Assembly (NCBI GenBank): GCA_038237475.1
Contig: JBBRYS010000003.1
Span: forward strand, 310,001-374,000
DNA: 64,000 nucleotides
Source of the DNA: JAOAPY01 sp038237475
GTDB lineage: Bacteria; Acidobacteriota; Blastocatellia; Pyrinomonadales; Pyrinomonadaceae
Reading direction: 5' to 3'
Both the position numbers and the translations under genes were made by a program. The notes beneath the pieces were generated by a model, which was not told the origin of the DNA, searched no databases, and saw nothing but the letters and a program-made list of their open reading frames with translations. This document shows positions 44,570 through 53,700 of this stretch, in pieces (positions within the stretch are counted from its first letter, which is position 1; every line of letters begins with the position of its first letter).

Positions 44570-45469
44570 CTACAGCTTCTTCAACCAGATGCTGCCGCCG
44601 GTGTTCTTTTGCACGAGGGGCATATCCTTGAAGTATTTTTCTTTGTGAAACCAGTCGATGAATGTATTACAGAGCTGAATCTGGAACTGGCTGTTGTACT
44701 GGAGAAAAGCTCTCAGCATATAGGCTTCGTTCCAGGCGCGGCCTTGGTAAACCCACTCGAGCGGGTATTCGAACGGATAAAAAATATCGTGAAAGTGTAT
44801 GTACACGCCGCTGGCCAACACAGGCAGAATGCGAAAGAAAAGGTGATTGACGTCGCTGTCGATTTTGGCTACGTGACTCGAATCGATGAACAAAATGTCG
44901 TTCGCCTGCAGCTCGGTGAATATCCCGGACTCAACTTCCTGTAATGGCTGCGCGAGCAGGCTGGTTCTTTCTTCGTCGCCTTCCTTTAGCAGTGCACGCA
45001 GCAGTGCAGGTTGCGGCTCGATGAAAGTACAGGCAATGGAGTTGTCAAAGAATTGTTCGTTGGTATCCAGAATGGCGGCTGACGAATAGCCGGCGCCGAC
45101 TTCGATGATCCGGCGCGGGCGCAGATAACGAATCAGACAGTAAAGCAGGAGCGCGTCTGAGTAAGAGTAGGCTGGGTTTTCAAACCAGTAGCGTCTTCCA
45201 GGTCCTGGCTGTGCACTAAACGGCTGCTCCGGATAGAAGTCGCGCAGATTGTCGAAAAGCCGGAGTTGTCCTTCTTCGTTGAGATCGAGACCGGGCATGG
45301 TGCGCGGTACAGCATAGACTTCTTTCTCACGCAGCTTGATCTGCTCGCGCTCCGGAATGGGAGAGAGTGAATGTCCGGGCGGAACCCAGGTGCGATAGCG
45401 TTCCAGTTCGCTCTTGCAATCAACGAGTTCAGCTCGCAGCCGTTCGAGTTCTGATGCGGTGTCAGTCAT
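44570..45469 (-). CDS. Class I SAM-dependent methyltransferase-like protein
   Basis: A 299-residue protein with a Rossmann methyltransferase core (about 100-240): IIEVGAGYSSAAIL is the SAM-binding glycine-rich loop, TFIEPQPALLRALL follows, and DILFIDSSHVAKID and YIHFHDIFYPFEYP are typical of the Methyltransf_24-like group, often found in surface glycan loci. An N-terminal coiled coil (ASELERLRAELVDCKSELERY) could tether it to a partner. It lies between lpxB and a polyprenyl-sugar-transferase-like gene on the same strand, four bases after the latter's stop. Confidence 0.82.
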   Translation of the reverse strand: MTDTASELERLRAELVDCKSELERYRTWVPPGHSLSPIPEREQIKLREKEVYAVPRTMPGLDLNEEGQLRLFDNLRDFYPEQPFSAQPGPGRRYWFENPAYSYSDALLLYCLIRYLRPRRIIEVGAGYSSAAILDTNEQFFDNSIACTFIEPQPALLRALLKEGDEERTSLLAQPLQEVESGIFTELQANDILFIDSSHVAKIDSDVNHLFFRILPVLASGVYIHFHDIFYPFEYPLEWVYQGRAWNEAYMLRAFLQYNSQFQIQLCNTFIDWFHKEKYFKDMPLVQKNTGGSIWLKKL

Positions 45470-45473
45470 TGAG

Positions 45474-47327
45474 CTATTCCACGGTCACCAGGGAGATTCT
45501 GAGTCCTAATTGCCGTTGATCGCGGCTAACGCCTAACGAAGCCGGCGTTGCGGCACCGGGAATATCAAAGTCGAGAACGTTCCTGGCGCGCAGTTTCGCG
45601 GCGGGCAACGTGACAGTGTAATCGGCCAGCTCTGGATTCTTCAGCGTCAGGGTAGTCAGGCTATGGCCGTTAAGACTCAAGTTGACGTGTTGCTCGTCTA
45701 ACTTACCGGGAACGAGAAACGCTGCGGCGCGGAACTTCAGGGTGATCGGCTTCAACTCGCTTAAAGAAAAAATCATGGTTGCGTGAGTCGCATTGCTCCA
45801 ACGGCTTTCCGGTTCAGCCATGCTCCAGCCGTACCAAAGATAGTTGTCTGCGTCATGACTTTTAAAATCAATTGTCGCCCCATCCGGCAATGGAGGAATG
45901 CTCGGTGGAAATGGCGGTGGGAGCAAGCCTGCGAGAAATTGGGGCTGGCGCCAATCCCAGATCCTATCAGGATCGGCATCCACGTTCTGCGGGAGCGAAT
46001 TCCAAACGGATGTTGCCGGTGAAAGTGCGCCTCGCCCATGAATAAACAGTCCGGCTGAAAGTAAGAGCAGGCCAGTGGTCACCGTGACGAACCGCTCAAC
46101 TCGCGAGACCTGCCGTTCGCTTCTTAACAGAGCGTCCAGGCCGAGCACGGCAAGCAACACCAACCAGGGCACCCAGGCAGTTAATAACCTCGGGCCGTAG
46201 CTATGCCCGCCCCACCAATGATCGAAGCCGGAGATCACAAACAACTGCGCGAGCATCGCCCCGCTTGCCACTAGCACCACACGCCGCTGCGATACGTCTC
46301 GCCAGTATCTTATTAAGAGGTAAACGACAAAGACTATCGCGGGAACAAACACAATTTCACCGCGTGACGGACTGATCAAGTTGCCCGGCAGCGCGGTCCA
46401 GAATTTCCCAAACAGCAGGCGGCCCGGCCTGTAGTAGTTGGGTAGCACCTGTCCAAAATTTGTCCACGAATAAATGACGAGACCCGCTGCCCAACCCAGA
46501 CCTGTCAAAACATACACGACCACTTGCCGCCAACTCAAAACGAACAGCAGGTAAATACTGATGGCTATGACATGGACCACATAGCTCGGGTAGACGAGGT
46601 AGCACCAGGCAAGCAGGCTGGCCAGCAGCACCGGCCGGAGTTTCGTTTTCTTTGTCGCGGCTGAGAGCAAGGAAAGAATAACCAGGCTGAGCAACAACAG
46701 AGCCCAGGTATCGCTGAACATCGCTCGCGAGGCAGTACTCCACACCTGCGTTCCCAATGCTCCGCCAATTGTCACCAGCAGGCTGTAACGAAGCGGCAGC
46801 AGCAACTGGGCCAGATAAAAAAACACTACCGCCAGCAGCGCCATCAGAAAGGCAGCCAGCAGTGATTCGATTTTTGTTTCACCGGCAAGGTCAAACGTCT
46901 CATCAGGCTTGACCGTTGAAATGCCCATCGCCCTGGCGACCAGCACAAAAGGCGTGGAGAGGATCGATGAGCCGGGCGGAAAAAAATAGTAAAGATGAGC
47001 ACCCACCTGCTCGATCTGATAGATGTCGCCGTTCTGCACATAGTCGGCCCGAACGACAGCCGGCAGGCGCGGCACTTCGTAATGGTCCAATTGAAAACTG
47101 CGATGCTCGATCAGACACTGGCTGACCATCATCGAGTACTTTGAATCGTTGATGGGATGCAGGCGGGACGATTTAAAGGTCAGGAAAGCAAGCAGAAAAA
47201 TAATCGAGGCGATAACCAGGGGATTCTTAGGGAGGCCGGTCACGCCGCGCATAATAGCAGTAACTTTGACGGCAACGAACACCGCGAGTGGCAGGCAAAC
47301 ACCTTTTGCTATCGCTGATCCCACCAC
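45474..47327 (-). CDS. Multi-pass membrane protein, GT-C-like
   Basis: A 617-residue membrane protein with about ten hydrophobic helices over residues 5-430 and a C-terminal soluble beta-rich part (about 470-617, DGATIDFKSHDADNYLW, FRAAAFLVPG, LSLNGHSLTTLTLKN). An early periplasmic loop has the HRSFQLDHY stretch with an Asp in the usual position for GT-C glycosyltransferases. These use polyprenyl-phosphate sugars. The assignment is from topology and context, since no family-specific motif is plain. GTG 47327 opens the frame; ATG 47252 (MRGVTGLPKN) is an alternative start. The methyltransferase gene follows four bases later. Confidence 0.72.
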   Translation of the reverse strand: MVGSAIAKGVCLPLAVFVAVKVTAIMRGVTGLPKNPLVIASIIFLLAFLTFKSSRLHPINDSKYSMMVSQCLIEHRSFQLDHYEVPRLPAVVRADYVQNGDIYQIEQVGAHLYYFFPPGSSILSTPFVLVARAMGISTVKPDETFDLAGETKIESLLAAFLMALLAVVFFYLAQLLLPLRYSLLVTIGGALGTQVWSTASRAMFSDTWALLLLSLVILSLLSAATKKTKLRPVLLASLLAWCYLVYPSYVVHVIAISIYLLFVLSWRQVVVYVLTGLGWAAGLVIYSWTNFGQVLPNYYRPGRLLFGKFWTALPGNLISPSRGEIVFVPAIVFVVYLLIRYWRDVSQRRVVLVASGAMLAQLFVISGFDHWWGGHSYGPRLLTAWVPWLVLLAVLGLDALLRSERQVSRVERFVTVTTGLLLLSAGLFIHGRGALSPATSVWNSLPQNVDADPDRIWDWRQPQFLAGLLPPPFPPSIPPLPDGATIDFKSHDADNYLWYGWSMAEPESRWSNATHATMIFSLSELKPITLKFRAAAFLVPGKLDEQHVNLSLNGHSLTTLTLKNPELADYTVTLPAAKLRARNVLDFDIPGAATPASLGVSRDQRQLGLRISLVTVE

Positions 47328-47455
47328 ACGCTACATTCTTTTTGCCGCTTCGTGTTAGCATCGGCGCGTCTTTTGAGAGATGAGGCGCGCCGCGTTGTCG
47401 ATAAGACAAAATCGCCGACCATGCCCGCCGATCGATCCTGGAGGTTCGCTCGTTC

Positions 47456-49993
47456 TTGCGCGTTGCTTCTCGCCTTATCCACACCAGTTCGCTGATCCTG
47501 TTCGCAGTTGCGAGCATCGGGATCTGCCTGACCGCGAGTGTTGCCCCGGCGCAAAACACTAACCCCGTGGATCGCAAGGTCACCAATCCGATGACCGACA
47601 CGCCGAACGTGAATCCGCTGACCCAGGATCAACCGATTCCGCCACGTTCACCCGCAAAGAAAGGTGAGGCGCCACAAATCACCGACAGCCTGACCGTCGA
47701 CGCACAGAAATCCACCGAGATTGGCAAAGAGCGTGGCTCGCGCATTGTCGTTCACGAAGGCAATGTCGACGCGCGCATCGGCACTTATCGATTGCAGGCC
47801 GACAAGGTGACGGTGTATGAAGACACCAACAAAGTCATCGCCGAAGGCAATGTTGTATTCGATCAGGGCGAGCAGCAGCGAATCACCGGCTCACGTGCAG
47901 AGTGGAACTACAAAACGAAGACAGGCTTTTTCCTCAACTCGACCGGATTTACCAATCAGACCCAGGATGGCACGCGGCTTTACTTCACCGCCGATCGCGT
48001 TGAAAGAGTTAGTCTCGACACCATAGTGATCGAGAACGCGCAGATCACCGCCTGTGACGAAAATGTACCCAAATGGAGCTTTCATGCGAAGCATGTGAAG
48101 ATCAAGACCAATGATCGGGCGCGTTTAGTGTCGTCGAGTTTTAAAGTAAAAGGCCTGCCCATCATCTATCTGCCTTACGCTTCGATATCAATTAAGCATC
48201 GCGATCGCGCTTCCGGTTTTTTGACTCCCACCTTTGGCGGCTCAGGAGCCAAAGGCTTTCGAGTCTCAGAAGCGTATTACCTGACCCTCGGCCGTTCGGC
48301 TGACATTACTTTTCGCGGTGACATCTATTCCCGCCGCGGAATCGGGTTCGGTACGGATCTCAGGACGAGAGCCAATTCACGTTCGTTTTTCAATGCCGGC
48401 TTCTTTTACGTCAAGGACCGCGTGCTGGGGCCCAGGGCTGATGCGGCGCATCCGAACCAGGGCGGTTCGAATTTCTATGCCGAGGGAGTCCATTACTTTC
48501 CCAATGGCTTTACCGCAGCCGCCGACGTGAATGTCACTTCCAATTTAGCCTATCGCCAGGTTTTTTCTGATTCGATCCAGCAGGCGATCTCACCCGAAGA
48601 GCGTTCGCAGGTTTTCGTCAACAAGGATAACAAGGACTACAGTTTCAATTTTCTGGCTCGGGCCCAGGTAACATCGTTGGTCAATACGCGCATTCGTATT
48701 CGCGAGATGCCCAGCGTGACTATCGACAAGCGGCCTTCGCCGCTCAGCTTTTTCAAGCAGGTGCCGGTTTACTTTTCCTTCGAAGGCGGCGCAGAGGGCG
48801 TGAGCCGGAAGGAGACTGCCGAGGATTTGATCGCGTTTCGCCGTGATGTGGGTCGCGATCCCGTGGTCACGCCTTCGATGGTCCAACGGCTGGATTTCTC
48901 GCCGCGCGTTGAGGTGCCGCTCAGCATCGCGGGCTGGAGTCTGACCGGCAGCGTCGCCGGGCGGATTACTTTTTATTCCGATTCAATCGATCCCGCACTG
49001 AAGATGGTTACGCCTCGCAATCTGACGCGCAGCTATGGCGAATTCGAAGTCGATCTGCGCCCGCCGGCGCTGGCGCGCAACTACCATCGCAACAATGGCT
49101 CATTCTTCTTTCGCCATCTGATCGAACCATATTTGATTTACCGGAGGATTGTCGGTGTCAACGATTTCGATCGCGTGATCCGCTTTGACTCTATCGAAGC
49201 CGTAGCTGACACCAACGAGATTGAGTTTGGCCTGGCGAATCGTTTCTTCACCCGCCGCTCGACCGAGAACGTGAGCGCGGCTGCGAAAAAGAAAGCGGAG
49301 CAGGACGGAGCGAAACCGTCTAAGGCCAACCAGCCGTATGAAGCGCTCACTATCACAGTGCGCGGTAAATACTTTTTCGATCGCTTTTTTGGCGGTGCGC
49401 TGAAGCCGGGTCAGCGCAACCAGTTCTACCCCATCGATACTTTGTCGGGGTTCAGTTATGGCGGTGTTCCCCGGCGCTTTTCGCCGCTGAATATTGATGC
49501 CCGCTACCGCCCGCGCGCGGATATCTTCCTGGACTTTCGCACTGACCTGGATACGCATGGCGGCAGCATGCGCGCGATGTCAGCAACGGTTGGCATCAAT
49601 CGTTCGCTCGTGCAGGCATTTCAAACCTTCTATTACACCCGCGCGATCGCGTTGATGCCGAGTCTCGCTCAATATGCAGACGCTCGCGGAAAGGAAGCCG
49701 GAACCCTGCGCGGTTCCCAATGGAGTCCCTCGATTTTTATCGGAGATCGAGCCAGGGGGCTGTATGGTGGCGCATCGTTCTTCTTTGATTTTCAAAACCG
49801 CCCCGGCAAAGGCAACAAATCTCTGATTAGCTCGACGGTCACTTTGGGTTACAGCTGGGACTGTTGTGCGGTGACGGTTCAGAACTCAACCTTTAATGTC
49901 GGTCTGAGAAAAGAAAACCGCGTGCTGTTTGGTTTTCGCCTGAATGGTATCGGCAGTTTCGGCACCGAGCAAATCGGACAAAGATTCCGCTAA
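47456..49993 (+). CDS. lptD: LPS-assembly outer membrane protein (LptD)
   Basis: Beta-barrel that inserts lipopolysaccharide into the outer membrane. A signal peptide (about 5-30) is followed by an OstA/LptA-like beta-jellyroll domain (about 70-250: GSRIVVHEGNVDARIGTYRLQADKVTV in part, NKVIAEGNVVFDQGEQQ), then the LptD barrel (KVKGLPIIYLPYASI, SGFLTPTFGGS, AYYLTLGRSADIT...). The C-terminus holds paired cysteines (SWDCCAVTVQ) at the conserved place near the end. 845 residues. The TTG start has GGAGG 11 bases upstream. Its nearness to lpxA, lpxD and lpxB gathers lipid A synthesis and export in one region. Confidence 0.93.
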   Translation: MRVASRLIHTSSLILFAVASIGICLTASVAPAQNTNPVDRKVTNPMTDTPNVNPLTQDQPIPPRSPAKKGEAPQITDSLTVDAQKSTEIGKERGSRIVVHEGNVDARIGTYRLQADKVTVYEDTNKVIAEGNVVFDQGEQQRITGSRAEWNYKTKTGFFLNSTGFTNQTQDGTRLYFTADRVERVSLDTIVIENAQITACDENVPKWSFHAKHVKIKTNDRARLVSSSFKVKGLPIIYLPYASISIKHRDRASGFLTPTFGGSGAKGFRVSEAYYLTLGRSADITFRGDIYSRRGIGFGTDLRTRANSRSFFNAGFFYVKDRVLGPRADAAHPNQGGSNFYAEGVHYFPNGFTAAADVNVTSNLAYRQVFSDSIQQAISPEERSQVFVNKDNKDYSFNFLARAQVTSLVNTRIRIREMPSVTIDKRPSPLSFFKQVPVYFSFEGGAEGVSRKETAEDLIAFRRDVGRDPVVTPSMVQRLDFSPRVEVPLSIAGWSLTGSVAGRITFYSDSIDPALKMVTPRNLTRSYGEFEVDLRPPALARNYHRNNGSFFFRHLIEPYLIYRRIVGVNDFDRVIRFDSIEAVADTNEIEFGLANRFFTRRSTENVSAAAKKKAEQDGAKPSKANQPYEALTITVRGKYFFDRFFGGALKPGQRNQFYPIDTLSGFSYGGVPRRFSPLNIDARYRPRADIFLDFRTDLDTHGGSMRAMSATVGINRSLVQAFQTFYYTRAIALMPSLAQYADARGKEAGTLRGSQWSPSIFIGDRARGLYGGASFFFDFQNRPGKGNKSLISSTVTLGYSWDCCAVTVQNSTFNVGLRKENRVLFGFRLNGIGSFGTEQIGQRFR

Positions 49994-50242
49994 AGGTTGA
50001 GAGCACGTCAGCCGAACGGCTTTATCGACCAGCGTATTTCCGCGGCCGAATTCCTTTTGGCGCGGGCTCCGGCTGTAATCAGATCAGGATTTAGGTTATA
50101 TTCCCTCTTCGCGTACGCCCGTTTGCGGAGGAATCAACAATCAGATCGCGCTGGAAACAGTCTTCCTCTCCCCGGTAGTAAGGCCGCAAAATAAAAACCA
50201 TCGACCGGTTCCATATTTAAGTTTTAGGAGATTTATCTGCAA

Positions 50243-53200
50243 ATGAGCCGTCGTCCAGTCCCCGGGATTAAACGCGTCATGGTCACGGTGAGCGTAGCAC
50301 TTCTGGGCTTACTTGTTTGTGCTCTCATTTTTTCGACGCCCGTCACCCGGGCCCGCATTAATTCATCTTCCATTCAGAACGATCAGAAACAGTCGCCGCT
50401 CAAATATGTTCCGGGGCAGATCCTGGTTCGCTATCAAAGCGATGCTGCAGCTCAGCGCGCAGGGAGGCTGACCACGGTCCTGGCCCTCGAAGGGCAGGGG
50501 ACTCAGGTTCAAATCAGGAGATTTGCCGGTTCAGATTTAGTGACTGGGTTGCGCCTCGTGTCGGTGTCCCCAGACGCGACAATGAAAGCCGTCGAGGCCT
50601 TCAAGACCCAAGCTGGTGTCATCTACGCCGAGCCCGACTATCTTACGCAAACGGAACTCACCCCGAACGATCCGAATTTTGGCAGCCAGTACGGGTTAAC
50701 CAGGATCGACGCACCGAATGCATGGAACACGACCACCGGCAGCAACAACATCGTGGTGGGTGTTATCGACGAGGGGATAGATATCGTTCATGAAGATCTG
50801 GCGGCGAATATTTTTACCAATCCAGCGCCGGGATCGATCGCCGGCATCAGCGGCGACCTGCATGGCTATGACTTCGTCCATAACTCAGGCACCATTCCCG
50901 CTGAGAACCACGGCACACACGTTTCGGGAATCATTGGCGCGGTAGGAAACAACGGCAAGGGCATCGCCGGGGTGAACTGGCAAGTGAAGCTCATGCCGCT
51001 GAAAGCAATCGGGCAAGGCGCCGGTATCTCAGCAGTAATCGCGGCCTGCAGCTATGCAAAGCAGATGAAAGATCTCTGGGTGAGTTCCGGCGGCACGCAG
51101 GGGGCAAATCTCCGTGTGCTCAATAATAGTTGGTCGCAAGTAACCTCTGAGGGATTTTCCCAAACCGTCTTTGACTCCATCACTGCGCTTAATCAATCAG
51201 GTATTCTGTTTGTAGCGGCGGCAGGAAATTTTCCCGAAGATCCCGATCCGGGAATCGACAACGACCTTGGTCATTTTTATCCAGCGGGATACGACGTGCC
51301 GAACGTGATCGGCGTGGCAGCAACCGATCAAACGGACACTCTCTTTTCAGGATCACATTATGGCGGCAATTCAGTGCACCTGGGCGCGCCAGGCGTGGGA
51401 ATTCTGAGCACGACACCCGGCAATAATTATGCGGCCCAAACCGGGACCTCAATGGCTACGCCGCATGTATCGGGCGCCGCTGCATTACTTCTGGCAAGCA
51501 ATCCAAATCTGACGGTGCAGCAACTCAAGAACGCCTTGTTATTGAATGGTGACGCCCAGCCCTCGTTGGATGGGAAGACAATCACCGGACGCCGTCTGAA
51601 CGTGGCGCGGAGTCTTACCTCGCTGAGCGAAAACGATGTGATAGCTCCGGGCACAGCGACCAATTTTCAGATAACCAGTCAGACCGCCCGCACCCTTAAT
51701 TTGAGCTGGACGACCTCAGGCGATGACGGCGCGACTGGACAAGCCGCGCTATATCAGGTGGGTTTCACTGATCGGAATACCAATCTCACCATTCCGTTGC
51801 GCAGCCTAGTGCCCCTGCCTTCCGGCAGTCTACAGTCTGTAAGTGTGAAGCTGCCTTACGCGCATACGCGTGGAACCTTGACGCTACGCGAATTCGACAA
51901 CGTGGGAAACGAAGGCGTGCCCGCTACCGCGAATGTCTCGATCAGCTTCGTCGATGGCGACCCATATGCGAAGACGGTGGGACCGAACGCACCGTTATCA
52001 ACAGGCGGAAGCCGTTTAAATTTTAACTGCGACGACTGTTTCAAGACCGTCACTCTGCCTTTCTCGTTTTCTTTCTATGGCCAGGCCTTTACCTCAGTCA
52101 GGATTTCCAGCAATGGAAACTTGTACTTTCCTCCGCCCAATCCGCCTATGCGCGGCAATGGTGACGCGGATGATGCGACACCTTCACTGACGGGCTCGAT
52201 CAGCCTGGCGCGGTTCCGCATGATCTCTGCTCTTTGGGACGATCTTTATCTCGGCACCGATCAACGTGCCGACGCCGACGTCTATATGGTGCAACCGAAT
52301 CCCGGCACTGTGATTTTTCGCTGGCAGGGCGTGCCCTTTGGCCTGGGTAATTTTGGCGCCCCAGTGAATTTCGAAGTCGAGTTGCGCGATACCGGATTGA
52401 TTCAAACGCGTTACGGCAGCGGCAACACAGGATTATTTCCGGTGGTGGGTATTTCCACCGGTGAACTCGATCCATATGTGGTCACCAGCCACACTTCGGA
52501 GCATACGCCCAAGAATCTGACGAATGCTCAGACCGTCACCTTCATTCCGCGCGGAGTGATCAATCCGATCGACAACATCGATTTCTTTGTCAGTCAGCAC
52601 TATCGCGATTTTCTTTCCCGCGAGCCTGATTCCGGTGGTCTCAATTATTGGACGGATCAAATCAGAGGGAACGCTGCTAACAACCCCGCGCCCTGCGTGC
52701 CGGGAGATTCAGCTTGCGTAAACATGAGGCGCATAAACGTCTCCGACGCATTCTTTGTTGAGCTCGAGTATCAGCAAACTGGCTCGTATGTGTACCGGGT
52801 CTATCGCGTTGCATTCGGTAATAATCAGCCGTTTCCGAATCCACATCCTGACGGCGCCTTCCCTGGCGAAGATTTAAGGATGCCGGCGTACGCAGTCTTT
52901 GCGTCCGATCGGGCCCTGGTGGTGGGTGGGTCTAATTTGGCCCAACTCCAGTTGGATTACGCGAACGCATTTGTCCTGCGACCGGCGTTCCTGGCGAAGT
53001 ATCCAGCGAGTCTTGCCACGGCGGATCAATTTGTTGACGCAGTCCTGATGACGATGCAGAACGATCTTGGTGTGAATCTTTCAGGGCAGCGGCCGGCTCT
53101 CATCTCGCTTTACAATTCAGGTGGTCGCGGCGCAGTGATCTATCGGTTGGCTGACGACAACGTCGCTACCAATCCGATAAACAATCGTCCTTTCATCGAT

Positions 53201-53419
53201 GCGGAGTACAATCGGGCGTTTGTTTTCACCGAATACGGGGGCTATCTAAGACGTAATTCCGATATCCCTGGTTTCTTGTTCTGGCTGGGTCAGGTGAACA
53301 GCGGTCCGTTGCGAGACATTGGCAAGCAACACGCCATGGTCTGCTCATTTATTACTTCGACAGAGTATCAGCAGCGATTCTCAGCCCTGGTCACTCACAA
53401 CAACACGGAGTGTCAGTGA
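50243..53419 (+). CDS. Secreted subtilase with C-terminal DUF4214 module
   Basis: Secreted S8 serine protease of 1058 residues. Signal/membrane segment at 12-35, a propeptide-like region (QILVRYQSDAAAQRA), then the protease domain (about 148-465) with the triad in VGVIDEGID (Asp about 176), NHGTHVSGI (His about 225) and GTSMATPHVSG (Ser about 402). A fibronectin-like and a beta-rich domain follow (FSFSFYGQAF, ISSNGNLYF). The last 280 residues are a DUF4214 module closely similar to those in the 9348-11246 and 62236-63240 proteins, and it ends NTECQ. The final domain may anchor the enzyme on the surface. Confidence 0.92.
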   Translation: MSRRPVPGIKRVMVTVSVALLGLLVCALIFSTPVTRARINSSSIQNDQKQSPLKYVPGQILVRYQSDAAAQRAGRLTTVLALEGQGTQVQIRRFAGSDLVTGLRLVSVSPDATMKAVEAFKTQAGVIYAEPDYLTQTELTPNDPNFGSQYGLTRIDAPNAWNTTTGSNNIVVGVIDEGIDIVHEDLAANIFTNPAPGSIAGISGDLHGYDFVHNSGTIPAENHGTHVSGIIGAVGNNGKGIAGVNWQVKLMPLKAIGQGAGISAVIAACSYAKQMKDLWVSSGGTQGANLRVLNNSWSQVTSEGFSQTVFDSITALNQSGILFVAAAGNFPEDPDPGIDNDLGHFYPAGYDVPNVIGVAATDQTDTLFSGSHYGGNSVHLGAPGVGILSTTPGNNYAAQTGTSMATPHVSGAAALLLASNPNLTVQQLKNALLLNGDAQPSLDGKTITGRRLNVARSLTSLSENDVIAPGTATNFQITSQTARTLNLSWTTSGDDGATGQAALYQVGFTDRNTNLTIPLRSLVPLPSGSLQSVSVKLPYAHTRGTLTLREFDNVGNEGVPATANVSISFVDGDPYAKTVGPNAPLSTGGSRLNFNCDDCFKTVTLPFSFSFYGQAFTSVRISSNGNLYFPPPNPPMRGNGDADDATPSLTGSISLARFRMISALWDDLYLGTDQRADADVYMVQPNPGTVIFRWQGVPFGLGNFGAPVNFEVELRDTGLIQTRYGSGNTGLFPVVGISTGELDPYVVTSHTSEHTPKNLTNAQTVTFIPRGVINPIDNIDFFVSQHYRDFLSREPDSGGLNYWTDQIRGNAANNPAPCVPGDSACVNMRRINVSDAFFVELEYQQTGSYVYRVYRVAFGNNQPFPNPHPDGAFPGEDLRMPAYAVFASDRALVVGGSNLAQLQLDYANAFVLRPAFLAKYPASLATADQFVDAVLMTMQNDLGVNLSGQRPALISLYNSGGRGAVIYRLADDNVATNPINNRPFIDAEYNRAFVFTEYGGYLRRNSDIPGFLFWLGQVNSGPLRDIGKQHAMVCSFITSTEYQQRFSALVTHNNTECQ

Positions 53420-53700
53420 CAGATACAGGCGTCCAGCCCACTTCGTGATGGCCCGAGCCACCCGGCTGCGACTGTCGGATTGGATTCTCACAGCGCCAAG
53501 CGAGCAGGGGGTTGCAAAAAGACTGAACAGAATAACCAACTTAAGGTCAGCTTGCGGTTGAGCTCACCTTCCGCGTAAAATGACCGTTCTTTAATCGCCG
53601 GGTAGCTATAATACTTTCCCTGCGTCGGGCTACTGCTCAGGCTCCCATGGGCATCTAAATCTGCTCGTATCCGCGTCGTTATCTTTCGGAGGCCTTTTTT

